From Actinoplanes palleronii (lineage in GTDB: Bacteria > Actinomycetota > Actinomycetes > Mycobacteriales > Micromonosporaceae), in assembly GCF_016862315.1 (NCBI RefSeq), contig NZ_BOMS01000007.1, positions 1 to 42,062 of the forward strand: 42,062 nucleotides of DNA, read 5' to 3'. The position numbers were made by a program, and so were the translations under genes. Positions 14,298 through 23,181 of this stretch are shown in pieces; positions within the stretch are counted from its first letter, which is position 1, and each line of letters opens with the position of its first letter. The notes beneath the pieces are model-generated. The model made no database searches and was not told where the DNA came from. It saw only the letters and a list, made by a program, of their open reading frames with translations.

Positions 14298-15016
14298 CGC
14301 TGCTCCTTGTCGATCAGGGCGGTGTCGCTGCCGAGGGGCGCGGTGAGCAGGCCGCGCGCGGCCCGCTCGGCCTCGGCGGCCGCGCCGGCCGAGATCAGGG
14401 CGGCCAGCCTGCGGTGGGCGGTGACGTTCAAGAGCTCTTCGGTACGACGGTGAGCCGGCACGTGACCGACCGCGAGCGTCCCGGCGGTGAGGCTGTTGAA
14501 CGCCAGCAGGTACGCGATGTTGCCGGAGCCCTCGACGATCCGCCGCCACAGGGCGAGGTCGGCCACCGCCATCGCGGCCAGGTCCGGTGCCGCGTCCGCG
14601 TACGCCTCGGCCGCCTCGAGGATCGCGTCCCGGGCCGGGCGGGTGGCCCGCTCGGCGGCGAGCCGGGCGGCGTCCGCGCCGATGCAGGCCCGCATCTCGA
14701 GCACGTCGCGCGCCAGGGTCTCGACCGGCAGCACGTCCTCGGCGGTGGTCAGGGTCATGGCCAGGTCCAGCCCGGCGGTGGCCCGCCAGTCCAGCACCCG
14801 GGTGGCGCCGCCCTGACTGACCCGGACCAGGCCGAGCTGCTGCAGCCGGCGCAGCGCCTCGCGGATCGCGTGCCGGTTCACCGCGAAGCCGGCGGCCAGC
14901 TCCCGTTCGCTGGGCAGCGGGTCACCGGCCGGGTAGGCGCCGCCGACGATGGCGTCGCGGAGCCGGCCGAACACGTGGTCGGAGACGGAGAGCCGGGGTG
15001 CGGGATCGAAATCCAT
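14294..15016 (-). CDS. GntR-family transcriptional regulator, FadR subfamily
   Basis: A 240-residue protein with an N-terminal winged helix (DHVFGRLRDAIVGGAYPAG then LPSERELAAGFAVNRHAIREALRRLQQLGLVRV) and a C-terminal all-helical FCD ligand domain (EMRACIGADAARLAAERA, ALIS). It heads the hydroxylase-YhhN operon and is divergent from an alpha/beta hydrolase gene. A FadR-like palindrome sits between them, so it most likely regulates both operons and itself in response to a lipid or organic-acid ligand. Confidence 0.9.
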   Translation of the reverse strand: MDFDPAPRLSVSDHVFGRLRDAIVGGAYPAGDPLPSERELAAGFAVNRHAIREALRRLQQLGLVRVSQGGATRVLDWRATAGLDLAMTLTTAEDVLPVETLARDVLEMRACIGADAARLAAERATRPARDAILEAAEAYADAAPDLAAMAVADLALWRRIVEGSGNIAYLLAFNSLTAGTLAVGHVPAHRRTEELLNVTAHRRLAALISAGAAAEAERAARGLLTAPLGSDTALIDKEQR

Positions 15017-15051
15017 GCGCGGCAGTGTGCCCCGTCACACATCAACCCGTC

Positions 15052-15068
15052 AACTGGTTGGACCAGTT
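15052..15068. promoter_or_regulatory. FadR/GntR-type operator
   Basis: AACTGGTTGGACCAGTT is a perfect palindrome (arms AACTGG/CCAGTT) close to the enterobacterial FadR site (core TGGTCCGACCA). It lies 36 bases before the GntR start and 35 bases before the hydrolase start. Confidence 0.75.
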
Positions 15069-15102
15069 TCCCGCATCGGCGGACGGCAGCGATAATCGGC
15101 TC

Positions 15103-16107
15103 GTGCAGCAGCGGCTCGATCGGGTGGTGACGGCCGGCGGCGCCACCGTGGCCTACTCGTCGGCGGGCGCGGGCCGGCCGCTGGTCTACGTGATGGGCTG
15201 GCTCACCCACCTCGAGCTGGGCTGGGAGCTGCCGGCCGAGCGGGCCCTCTACGAGGCGCTCGGCGCGGGCTGCCGGCTGGTCCGCTACGACCGGGCCGGC
15301 TGCGGGTTGTCGCCGGCCGCGGACCGGCCGGCGTCGCTGGATTTCGAACTCGAGCAGCTGGCCGCGGTCACGGCCGCGCTGCGCGAGCCGTTCGACCTGA
15401 TGGGTACGTCGATGGGCGCGCCGGTCGCGGCGGCCTGGGCCGCACAACACCCCGAGACGGTACGCCGGCTGGTCCTCTACGGCGGCTGGGCGCGCGGCGA
15501 CGAGCTGTCCCCGCCGAGCGTGCGCGAGCACCTCCTGGGGCTGGTCGAGGCGCACTGGGGGCTGGGCTCGGACGTGCTCGCCGACATCTTCGCCCCGGAC
15601 GCCGACGGCCCGACCCGCGCCGCGATGGCCCGCTACCAGCGCGCCTGCTCGACCGCGGCGACCGCCCGGGAGCTGCTGGCGCTCAGTTACCGGCTCGACG
15701 TCCGCGACCAGCTGGCCCGGGTGCGGGCGCCGACCCTCGTGGTGCACCGCACCGGCGACCGCGCCGCGCCGGTCGCGCAGGCCGAGGCCCTGGCCGCCGG
15801 GATCAGCGGCGCCGGCCTGGTGCTGCTGCCCGGCCGCTCGCACCTGCCGTACGCCGGTGACCGGGACGAGCTGGTGCGGGTGGTCCGCCGGTTCCTCGGC
15901 CTGCCCGCCGCCCGGCGTCGCACCGGCACGCTGACCGCCCGCCAGCGCGAGGTGGCCGCCCTGGTCAGCCAGGGCTGCACGAACCGGGAGATCGCGGCGC
16001 GGCTGGGCATCGACGAGCGCTCGGCCGAGGGGCACGTGGAACGGATCCGGCTGCGCCTGGGATTCCGGTCCCGGGCCCAGATCGCCGCCTGGTTCGCCGC
16101 ACAGTGA
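15103..16107 (+). CDS. Alpha/beta hydrolase fused to LuxR-type DNA-binding domain
   Basis: A 334-residue protein. Residues 1 to about 265 form an alpha/beta hydrolase: RYDRAGCGLS strand-loop, nucleophile elbow MGTSMGAP, acid-bearing VVHRTGD and GRSHLPY with the catalytic histidine. The C terminus is a LuxR helix-turn-helix (LTARQREVAALVSQGCTNREIAARLGIDERSAEGHVERIRLRLG). Such one-component hydrolase regulators may sense a small ester or lactone. GTG 15103 gives the natural N terminus; its ribosome-binding site is weak. It is divergent from the FadR-like operon. Confidence 0.85.
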   Translation: MQQRLDRVVTAGGATVAYSSAGAGRPLVYVMGWLTHLELGWELPAERALYEALGAGCRLVRYDRAGCGLSPAADRPASLDFELEQLAAVTAALREPFDLMGTSMGAPVAAAWAAQHPETVRRLVLYGGWARGDELSPPSVREHLLGLVEAHWGLGSDVLADIFAPDADGPTRAAMARYQRACSTAATARELLALSYRLDVRDQLARVRAPTLVVHRTGDRAAPVAQAEALAAGISGAGLVLLPGRSHLPYAGDRDELVRVVRRFLGLPAARRRTGTLTARQREVAALVSQGCTNREIAARLGIDERSAEGHVERIRLRLGFRSRAQIAAWFAAQ

Positions 16108-16156
16108 GGTATTTCCCCGCCTGACCGGCCGGCCGGATCGGCGCAGAGTCGACGCC

Positions 16157-16807
16157 ATGACTGAACTGTCCGCACCACCCTTCCCGGTGCACCCGATGCG
16201 CGGCCCGTTCAACGCCGCGTTCTTCAGCGTGCTGGGCCCGTACATCGAGTGGCACGTGCGCCGGCACAAGCGGCGGGTGTTCGCCGACCTGCCCGAGAAC
16301 GTCGTCGAGCTCGGCTCCGGCGTGGGCGCGAACCTGCGCTACCTACGCCCGGGTTCGACGCTCGTCGCCGTCGAACCCAACCGGCCGATGCACGCCCGGC
16401 TGCGGGCCGCCGCCGGACGCCGCGGCGTGGACCTGGATCTGCGCGAGCGGGTCGCCGAGCACACCGGGCTGCCCGACCGCAGCGCCGACGCGGTGATCTC
16501 CTCGCTCGTGCTGTGCACGGTGACCGATCCGGCCCAGGTGCTGGCCGAGGTGCGGCGGGTGCTGCGCCCGGGCGGCACGTACCGGTTCGTCGAGCACGTC
16601 GCGGCACCGGCCGGCACGCCGACCCGCTACCTGCAACGGGCGCTGCGCCGGCCGTGGGCCTGGACGTTCGAGGGCTGCTCGTGCGAACGGGACCTGGCCG
16701 CGCTGGTGCGCGCGGCCGGGTTCGCCCGGGTCGACATCGAGCCGTACCGGCTGCACAGCCCGTTCGTCTCGTTCAACACCCAGATCGCCGGGATCGCCTA
16801 CGCCTGA
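16157..16807 (+). CDS. Class I SAM-dependent methyltransferase
   Basis: A 216-residue protein with a methyltransferase fold: motif I VVELGSGVGANLRYLRPG (about 52-69), the acidic VAVEPNRPMHARL, AVISSLVLCTV as motif IV and LRPGGTYRFVEHV as the post-motif. The N terminus (FSVLGPYIEWHVRRHKRRVF) resembles small lipid or quinone methyltransferases of the UbiE/PMT type. It is 49 bases behind the hydrolase gene, possibly in one operon, and its last ten bases overlap the convergent GGDEF-EAL gene. The substrate is unknown. Confidence 0.88.
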   Translation: MTELSAPPFPVHPMRGPFNAAFFSVLGPYIEWHVRRHKRRVFADLPENVVELGSGVGANLRYLRPGSTLVAVEPNRPMHARLRAAAGRRGVDLDLRERVAEHTGLPDRSADAVISSLVLCTVTDPAQVLAEVRRVLRPGGTYRFVEHVAAPAGTPTRYLQRALRRPWAWTFEGCSCERDLAALVRAAGFARVDIEPYRLHSPFVSFNTQIAGIAYA

Positions 16808-19029
16808 TCGACGACGAGGGCGCGCGGGGTGAAGTCCGGCTCCGGGACCGGCTTGCCGAAGAAGTAGCCCTGCGCGTACTCGTAGCCGAGCTCGCGCAGG
16901 TACGCCGCCTGCTCCGCGGTCTCCACACCCTCGGCGACCGCCCGCAGCCCCAGGCCCTTGCTGACGTGGATCAGCGCGTCCACGATCACCGCCCGGCCAC
17001 CGCCCGCGATGATCTCGTCGACGAACGACTTGTCCACCTTCAGCACGTCCACCGGCACGGTACGCAGCAGGCCCAGCGACGAGTGGCCGGTGCCGAAGTC
17101 GTCCAGGGCGATCCGCACCCCGGTCCGGTGCAGGGTCTCCACCGCGTGCACCGCGGTGCCGCCGCCGAACAGCGCGGTCTCGGTCACCTCGACCAGCAGC
17201 GCGGCCGGTTCCAGCCCGCACTCGGCCAGGATCGCGGCCACCACGTCCGGGAACTCCGGCTCGCGCAGCTGCCGGGCCGAGACGTTGACGCTGATGTAGC
17301 TCGGCGCGGCGGCGCCCAGGTCGCGGCGCCACCCGGCGAACTTGTGGCACGACGTGCGCATCACGAACTCGCCGAGCTCGACGATCAGCCCGTTGTCCTC
17401 GGCGACCGGGATGAAGTCGACCGGGCTGACGAACCCGCGGACCGGATGGTGCCAGCGCACCAGCGCCTCGACCGCCTCGAACCGGGTCGTGGTCAGCTCC
17501 ACGATCGGCTGGTAGACCACCCGGAAGTCGCCGTCGTCGAGGCTGTGCCGCAGGTCCGCGCCGAGCTGCGCGGCCGCGTCGGCGCTCTCGTCCAGCTCGG
17601 CCGTGTAGATCATCAGCTGGCTGCCGGCCGCCTTCGCGGCGTACCGGGCGGTGTCCGCGCGGCGCACCAGCTCCGGCACCGGTACCGCGCCGCAGTACTC
17701 GCTGTCGGCCACCCCGAGCCGGGCGTTGAGCAGCAGCTCGTGCTCGCCGGAGACGACCGGCCGGCGCAGCAGGTCGACCAGCCGGGCCACCACCGTCTCG
17801 CCCTCGTCCTTCCGGGTGTCCAGGACCAGCACGGCGAACTCGTCGGCGCCCATCCGGGCCACCGCGTCACCCTCGCGCAACGAGGCGCGCAGCAGCCCGG
17901 CCACCGCGGCCAGCGCCTGGTCCCCGGCGGCCCGGCCGAGCCGGTCGTTGACGTGCTTGAACCCGGCCAGGTCGATCATCACGAGCCGGCACGGGCCGGC
18001 CGCCACGCCCCGGATCGCCTCCTCCTCGAACGCGCGCCGGTTCGGCAGCCCGGTCAGGTCGTCGCGCATGGCCAGGTCGTGCAGCCGGCGGGCCTGGCTG
18101 TGCACCCGCTTGATGTACCCGGACATCCGGGTCACCACCAGGACGAACAGCGCCATCGAGCCGATGCCGACGGCGAGCCAGCTCATCTGCCCGCCGCCGC
18201 GCTCGCCCTGCACCAGCAGGATCGCCGGCACCAGCAGCATCGAGGCGGTCAGCACCAGCAGACGGCTCCAGCCCAGGCTCTCCTCCTCCTCGGCGATCGC
18301 GGTGGCCTGCGCCGGGTGGGCGGCGGCGGCGGACCAGCAGACGTACGCGAACAGGTAGCCGGCGTAGACGTACGAGCCGTAGGCGTACATCGCGTCGGGC
18401 AGCAGCGTGTAGACCACGTTGCCGGCCAGGATCACCACGCCGCCGACGGTGAGCAGCCACATCCCGGCGGTCCGCGGCCCGCGGCGCAGCAGCATCGGCA
18501 CCAGCAGCGCGCAGAGCAGCACCCCCATCGTGGGGTAGCCGGCCGTGGTCGCCCGGGTCATCGGCGACACCCCGGAGTCGACCACGATCGGCTCGATCAC
18601 GAACGTCCAGTACGCGATCCCGACGCTGATCGCCACGATCGCCGAGTCGATCAGGTTGCCCGACCAGATCGGGCCGCGCCGCCGGGTCAGCAGGAACAAC
18701 GCGATCATCAGCAGCGGGTAGGCGCCCAGGTAGAACCCGTCCGCCCAGGACGGGAACGGCACGACCCGGCCGGACAGCTGCTGGGTCGCGTAGACCAGGT
18801 CACCGGCGAACCAGGTGCCGACACCGGCCACGAAGACCAGCCACGCGCCGCGCTGCGCCCGGTGCCGCCGGTGGGCGCCGACCACCATCACCGCGCAGGA
18901 GCCGACCGTGACCAGCGAGGAGATCAGCACGGCCGGCCAGGCGTACGGCAGCAGCGAATAGCCGGCCGCGGCAGCCGTGCCGCCCAGCAGCCAGGCGAGC
19001 CACCACGGGGGACGCCGGAGACCCGTCAC
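16798..19029 (-). CDS. Membrane GGDEF-EAL cyclic-di-GMP protein
   Basis: A 743-residue protein with about ten N-terminal transmembrane helices (to about residue 310), then a GGDEF and an EAL domain. The GGDEF signature reads GADEF, so cyclase activity is doubtful, but the inhibitory-site RxxD (REGD) is kept five residues before it. The EAL domain retains EALVRW, SVNVSARQL, EVTET, DDFGTG, the lysine in LKVDKSF and AEGVET, so phosphodiesterase activity is expected. It should hydrolyse c-di-GMP at the membrane, perhaps gated by its sensor helices. Confidence 0.92.
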   Translation of the reverse strand: MTGLRRPPWWLAWLLGGTAAAAGYSLLPYAWPAVLISSLVTVGSCAVMVVGAHRRHRAQRGAWLVFVAGVGTWFAGDLVYATQQLSGRVVPFPSWADGFYLGAYPLLMIALFLLTRRRGPIWSGNLIDSAIVAISVGIAYWTFVIEPIVVDSGVSPMTRATTAGYPTMGVLLCALLVPMLLRRGPRTAGMWLLTVGGVVILAGNVVYTLLPDAMYAYGSYVYAGYLFAYVCWSAAAAHPAQATAIAEEEESLGWSRLLVLTASMLLVPAILLVQGERGGGQMSWLAVGIGSMALFVLVVTRMSGYIKRVHSQARRLHDLAMRDDLTGLPNRRAFEEEAIRGVAAGPCRLVMIDLAGFKHVNDRLGRAAGDQALAAVAGLLRASLREGDAVARMGADEFAVLVLDTRKDEGETVVARLVDLLRRPVVSGEHELLLNARLGVADSEYCGAVPVPELVRRADTARYAAKAAGSQLMIYTAELDESADAAAQLGADLRHSLDDGDFRVVYQPIVELTTTRFEAVEALVRWHHPVRGFVSPVDFIPVAEDNGLIVELGEFVMRTSCHKFAGWRRDLGAAAPSYISVNVSARQLREPEFPDVVAAILAECGLEPAALLVEVTETALFGGGTAVHAVETLHRTGVRIALDDFGTGHSSLGLLRTVPVDVLKVDKSFVDEIIAGGGRAVIVDALIHVSKGLGLRAVAEGVETAEQAAYLRELGYEYAQGYFFGKPVPEPDFTPRALVVDQA

Positions 19030-19092
19030 ATCCGGTCAGTTCGGCACGAGTGCCGCGGAGTTGAGCCCCAGGCCGAACCCGGTCCGGCGAGT

Positions 19093-19761
19093 TCAGGCCG
19101 GGCGGTACTCCACCTCCGGGCGCCCCGGTCCGCCGTACCGCGGGCTGCGGACCGCCCGCCCGGCCTCGGCCAGGTGCTCCAGGTAGCGCCGCGCCGTCAC
19201 CCGCGACGTGCCGGTGCGGGCCGCCACCTCGGTCGCCGACAGCCCGCCGGCCGCCTGCAACGCCGCGCGGATCAGGTCGAAGGTGGCCGGGTCCAGGCCC
19301 TTCGGCAGGCTGTCCGGCGGGCCGCCGCGCAGCGTGGCGAAGACCCGGTCGATCTCGTGCTGGGCGGCCACCTCGGACACCTCGCGGACCTGCGCGCGAT
19401 ACAGCGCGTACCGGTCCATCCGGTCCCGGAACGCGGCAAACGTGAACGGCTTCAGCAGGTAGTGGGTCACGCCCAGCGCCACCGCCTGCCGGACCACGCC
19501 CAGGTCCCGGCTCGACGTCACCGCCAGCACGTCGGCGCCACTGCCCGCGGCGCGCAGGGCCCGCACCAGGTCCAGACCGTGCCGATCCGGGAGGTGGAGA
19601 TCCAACAAGATCAGATCAACCTCTTGGGTACGCAGGACCGCCATCGCGTCGCGCGCCGTGTGCGCCACGCCGACCACCTCGAAGCCCGCGATCCGCTCGG
19701 TGTACGCCCGGTGGGCCTGCGCGATCAGCGGCTCGTCGTCGACCACCAGCACGCGGATCAC
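19093..19761 (-). CDS. Response regulator, CitB/DcuR family
   Basis: A 222-residue regulator with receiver domain (VVDDEPLIAQAH acidic pocket, phospho-acceptor in LILLDLHLPDRHG, conserved lysine in YLLKPF). Its C-terminal winged helix-turn-helix (LSATEVAARTGTSRVTARRYLEHL) is of the CitB/DcuR type. The start overlaps the kinase stop by four bases (19758-19761), so they are translationally coupled. It probably activates the divergent dicarboxylate symporter gene. Confidence 0.93.
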   Translation of the reverse strand: MIRVLVVDDEPLIAQAHRAYTERIAGFEVVGVAHTARDAMAVLRTQEVDLILLDLHLPDRHGLDLVRALRAAGSGADVLAVTSSRDLGVVRQAVALGVTHYLLKPFTFAAFRDRMDRYALYRAQVREVSEVAAQHEIDRVFATLRGGPPDSLPKGLDPATFDLIRAALQAAGGLSATEVAARTGTSRVTARRYLEHLAEAGRAVRSPRYGGPGRPEVEYRPA

Positions 19762-21311
19762 GCCGGCACCGGCAGCCGTACGGTGAGCACCGCGCCGTGC
19801 CCGGTCGCCTGGTCGATGCGGTAGCTCCCGCCGTACCGCTCAGCGACCTGCCGGACCAGCGACAACCCGACGCCGCGCCCCGGACCCGGTTTGGTCGACC
19901 AGCCGCGCCGGAAGGCGGCGGCGGCCTGATCCGCGGTCAGACCCGGACCGGTGTCGCTCACCTGGACCAGCACCTCGTCGCCGTCCTGGCGCACCAGCAC
20001 CCGCACCCGGCGCGGCGCCGGCCCCGCACTGACCGCCTCCAGCGCGTTGTCGATCAGGTTGCCGGCCACCGTGAGCAGGTCCCGGCTGGGCAGCGCCGAA
20101 CCGTCCAGATGCGACGCCGGGTCCACGGTCAGCTCGATGCCGCGCTCACCGGCCTGCGCCGACTTGCCGAGCAGCAGCGCGGCCAGGGCCGGTTCCCGCA
20201 CCGCGCCGACCACCTGGTCGGTCAGCTGCTGTGCCAGCGCCAGCTCCTCGGTGCCGAGCCGGACCGCCTCCTCCGGCTGTCCGAGTTCGACCAGGGTGAG
20301 CACGGTGTGCAGCCGGTTCGCCGCCTCGTGCGCCTGCGCCCGCAGCGCCTCGGTCAGCCCGCGCACCGAGTCCAGCTCCCCGGTCAGCTGGCGCAGCTCG
20401 GTGTGGTCGCGCAGGGTGAGCACGGTGCCCAGGGTGCGGCCCTCGAACCGGGTCTCGCGGCGGCTCACCACCAGGATCCGCTCACCGGCGAGGACCGGCT
20501 CGTCGACCATCGGGTGCCGCTCCGCGATCAGCCCGGCCACTTCGGCGGGCAGGTCGGCCGGGCCGGCGGCGGGCGCACCGAGCAGCCGGCGCGCCTCGTC
20601 GTTGATCAGCTCGACCCGGCCGTCCCGGCCGACCACCACGAGACCCTCGCGGACCGCGTGCAGGACCGCGTCGTAGTACTCGTACATCCGGGTCATCTCG
20701 GCCGGGCCGAGCCCGTGCGTCTGGCGGCGCAACCGGCGGCTGAGCAGCCCCGACCCGGCCGCGGCCAGCAGCAGCGCCGCCCCGGTCCCGGCCGCCACCG
20801 CCGGGAACTGCGCCATCAGCGCCCGGTTGATCGCCGCGGTGGTGATCCCGACCGCCACCAGCCCGACGATCGTCCCGGTCTGCGCGCGGATCGGCACCAC
20901 CGCGCGCCACGAGTCGCCCAGGCTGCCGTGGTACTCCTCGACCACCGTCCCGCCGGCCAGCGCCCCGGCCACCGTCCCGGCGAACGGCCGGCCGATCAGA
21001 TCCGGGCTCGGGTGCGTGTACCGGGTCCGGTCCGGCGCCATCACCACGATGAAGTCGGTGCCGGTGGCCAGCCGGGTGGTCTCCGCGTAGGGCTGCAGCA
21101 CCCGGCTCGGGTCGGCGGCGCCCAGCGCGCCGATCACGGCCGGCGTGTGCGCGATCGTCTCGGCCACCGCGGTGACCTCCCCGATCGCCGCGTTCCGGGC
21201 GTCACGCCGGGCGAGCAGCACCGCACCGGTGGTGCAGACCGCCACCAGCAGCGTCACGACCAGTGCCTGCAGTGCGAACAGCTGCCGCGCGATACTCCAG
21301 CGTCGGGTCAT
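19758..21311 (-). CDS. Sensor histidine kinase, CitA/DcuS type
   Basis: A 517-residue membrane kinase. TM1 (about 9-31) and TM2 (about 168-190) flank an extracytoplasmic PAS-like sensor containing DRTRYTHPSPDLIGRPF, typical of citrate/dicarboxylate sensors. A cytoplasmic PAS follows, then the phospho-acceptor region QAHEAANRLHTVLTLVELG and an ATPase domain (NLIDNALEAV, DTGPGL, GVGLSLV). It is coupled to the regulator gene and divergent from the symporter, so it likely senses C4-dicarboxylates or citrate. Confidence 0.93.
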   Translation of the reverse strand: MTRRWSIARQLFALQALVVTLLVAVCTTGAVLLARRDARNAAIGEVTAVAETIAHTPAVIGALGAADPSRVLQPYAETTRLATGTDFIVVMAPDRTRYTHPSPDLIGRPFAGTVAGALAGGTVVEEYHGSLGDSWRAVVPIRAQTGTIVGLVAVGITTAAINRALMAQFPAVAAGTGAALLLAAAGSGLLSRRLRRQTHGLGPAEMTRMYEYYDAVLHAVREGLVVVGRDGRVELINDEARRLLGAPAAGPADLPAEVAGLIAERHPMVDEPVLAGERILVVSRRETRFEGRTLGTVLTLRDHTELRQLTGELDSVRGLTEALRAQAHEAANRLHTVLTLVELGQPEEAVRLGTEELALAQQLTDQVVGAVREPALAALLLGKSAQAGERGIELTVDPASHLDGSALPSRDLLTVAGNLIDNALEAVSAGPAPRRVRVLVRQDGDEVLVQVSDTGPGLTADQAAAAFRRGWSTKPGPGRGVGLSLVRQVAERYGGSYRIDQATGHGAVLTVRLPVPA

Positions 21312-21394
21312 GGGGGGCCGATCTGCGTTTCGGGACGGTGAACAGAATGACCGTAATCGTGATCCCGCTTGAGACCTAGACCACAGTCACGGCC

Positions 21395-22801
21395 ATGAAG
21401 GATCGCACCCGCTACCTGTATCCGGCCGTGATCGTGGCCGTACTCCTCGGCATCGCCGTAGGCCTGCTCGCACCGGACGTCGCGGTGGAGCTGAAGCCGA
21501 TCGGCACCGGATTCGTCAACCTGATCAAGATGATGATCAGCCCGGTCATCTTCTGCACCCTGGTGCTGGGCGTCGGCTCGGTACGGCAGGCCGCCAAGGT
21601 CGGCAAGGTCGGCGGCCTCACCCTCGGCTACTTCCTGACCATGTCCACCGTGGCCCTGGCCGTCGGCCTGCTGGTCGGCAACCTGATCCACCCCGGCTCC
21701 GGCCTGCACCTGGACGCGTCGCTCGCCGCGGCCGGGCAGAAGCAGGTCGGCGAGACCGCGAACGAGACCACCGCGGACTTCCTGCTCGGCATCATCCCGA
21801 CCACCCTGATCTCCCCGCTGGTCGGCAGCGAGGTGCTGCAGACCCTGCTGGTCGCGCTGCTCGTCGGCTTCGCGCTGCAGTCGATGGGCGCCCGGGCCGA
21901 ACCGGCGCTGCGCGCCATCGGCGTCTTCCAGCGCCTGGTCTTCCGGGTCCTGGCGATGCTGATGTGGCTGGCCCCGATCGGCGCGTTCGGTGCGATCGCC
22001 GCGGTGGTCGGCTCGGCCGGCGTGGACGCCCTGATCAGCCTCGGTCAGATCATGCTCGGCTTCTACCTGACCTGCGCGATCTTCGTGTTCGGGGTGCTCG
22101 GCCCGCTGCTCTGGCTGGTCGCCCGGATCAACATCCTGCGGCTGTTCAAGTACCTGGCCAAGGAGTTCCTGCTGATCCTGTCCACCTCGTCGTCCGAGTC
22201 GGCGCTGCCCCGGCTGATCGCGAAGATGGAGCACATCGGGGTCAGCAAGCCGGTCGTCGGCATCGCCGTGCCGACCGGGTACTCGTTCAACCTGGACGGC
22301 ACCGCCATCTACCTGACCATGGCGTCACTGTTCATCGCCCAGGCGATGGGCAACCCGCTCTCGGTCGCCGAGCAGATCTCCCTGCTCCTCTTCATGATCA
22401 TCGCGTCGAAGGGCGCCGCCGGTGTCACCGGCGCCGGCCTGGCCACCCTGGCCGGCGGCCTGCAGACGCACCGGCCGGAGCTCGTCGACGGGGTCGGCCT
22501 GATCGTCGGCATCGACCGGTTCATGTCCGAGGCCCGGGCGCTGACCAACTTCGCCGGCAACGCCATCGCGACCGTGCTGATCGGGGTCTGGACCAAGGAG
22601 TTCGACCGGGAGAAGGCCGAGGCGGTGCTCAGCGGCAACGACCCGTTCGACGAGACCACCATGCTCGACGACGACCACGGCCCGTCCGGCACTCCCGCAC
22701 CGCCGTCGGCGCCCGCCTCCCCCGCCCTGTCCGCGCCCGCCTCTCCCGCGCTGTCCGCGCCCGCCTCTCCCGCCGCGCCGGGCAGCACGCCGGCCGTCTG
22801 A
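21395..22801 (+). CDS. dctA: Dicarboxylate/amino acid:cation symporter (DAACS family)
   Basis: A 468-residue transporter with DAACS signatures: SSSESALPRLIAKME (first re-entrant loop), PTGYSFNLDGTAIY and the SKGAAGVTGAG loop. It imports C4-dicarboxylates or acidic amino acids with protons or sodium. Divergent from a CitA/CitB-like pair, it is the expected target of that system. The cytoplasmic C terminus carries an unusual Ala/Pro/Ser tail with repeated APASPALS, encoded by short tandem DNA repeats. The 83-base upstream region has a weak ribosome-binding site. Confidence 0.9.
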   Translation: MKDRTRYLYPAVIVAVLLGIAVGLLAPDVAVELKPIGTGFVNLIKMMISPVIFCTLVLGVGSVRQAAKVGKVGGLTLGYFLTMSTVALAVGLLVGNLIHPGSGLHLDASLAAAGQKQVGETANETTADFLLGIIPTTLISPLVGSEVLQTLLVALLVGFALQSMGARAEPALRAIGVFQRLVFRVLAMLMWLAPIGAFGAIAAVVGSAGVDALISLGQIMLGFYLTCAIFVFGVLGPLLWLVARINILRLFKYLAKEFLLILSTSSSESALPRLIAKMEHIGVSKPVVGIAVPTGYSFNLDGTAIYLTMASLFIAQAMGNPLSVAEQISLLLFMIIASKGAAGVTGAGLATLAGGLQTHRPELVDGVGLIVGIDRFMSEARALTNFAGNAIATVLIGVWTKEFDREKAEAVLSGNDPFDETTMLDDDHGPSGTPAPPSAPASPALSAPASPALSAPASPAAPGSTPAV

Positions 22802-22818
22802 TCCCGGCCGGCCGCGCT

Positions 22819-22843
22819 CCGCGCCCTCCTCCCCGGGGCGCGG
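22819..22843 (+). terminator. Hairpin downstream of dctA
   Basis: CCGCGCCC (22819-22826) pairs with GGGCGCGG (22836-22843), 18 bases after the symporter stop, without a T-run. A direct repeat of CGTCTGATCCCGGC flanks it (about 22794 and 22851). Confidence 0.5.
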
Positions 22844-22861
22844 CGCCGGGCGTCTGATCCC

Positions 22862-22914
22862 GGCTGGCCGTCAGGGGTGCCTCCCGGCCCGGGAGGCACC
22901 CCTGACGGCCAGCC
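22862..22914. repeat. Palindromic repeat, copy B (perfect)
   Basis: Two perfect 26-base arms (22862-22887 and 22889-22914) flank one central base. The left arm begins GGCTGG and includes AGGGGTGCCTC, the same arm motif as copies A1-A2 and C1-C4. It lies between the symporter and the DrrAB-like genes. Confidence 0.9.
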
Positions 22915-22981
22915 ACCACCGAGACCGACAGGCCTCGCCGCGCCTACCCCCAGGGGCGCTGCGGGGCCTGTCCCCGTGTCG

Positions 22982-23057
22982 GCGGGGCCTGTCCGGGCCC
23001 GCGGGGCCTGTCCGGGCCCGCGGGGCCTGTCCGGGCCCGCGGGGCCTGTCCGGGCCC
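22982..23057. repeat. 19-bp tandem repeat, four perfect copies
   Basis: Units of GCGGGGCCTGTCCGGGCCC start at 22982, 23001, 23020 and 23039 without mismatch. Each holds the palindrome GGGCCC. A partly matching unit precedes them, and degenerate GCCGCGGGTGCCGCCGGG units follow. Confidence 0.9.
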
Positions 23058-23181
23058 GCCGGGCCGCCGGGTGCCGCGGGTGCCGCCGGGGCCGCGGGTG
23101 CCGCCGGGGCCGCGGGTGGCCCGGGTGGCCCGGGTGTCCCGGGTGTCCGCGGGGTCTTTTCCCTGTCGCCGGGCCTGTTCT

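Noticed and set aside
16249..19824. A plus-strand open frame of nearly 1,200 codons
   Set aside because: It is rich in Arg, His, Gln, Asp and Gly, without domains, and lies opposite the well-supported GGDEF-EAL and regulator genes.
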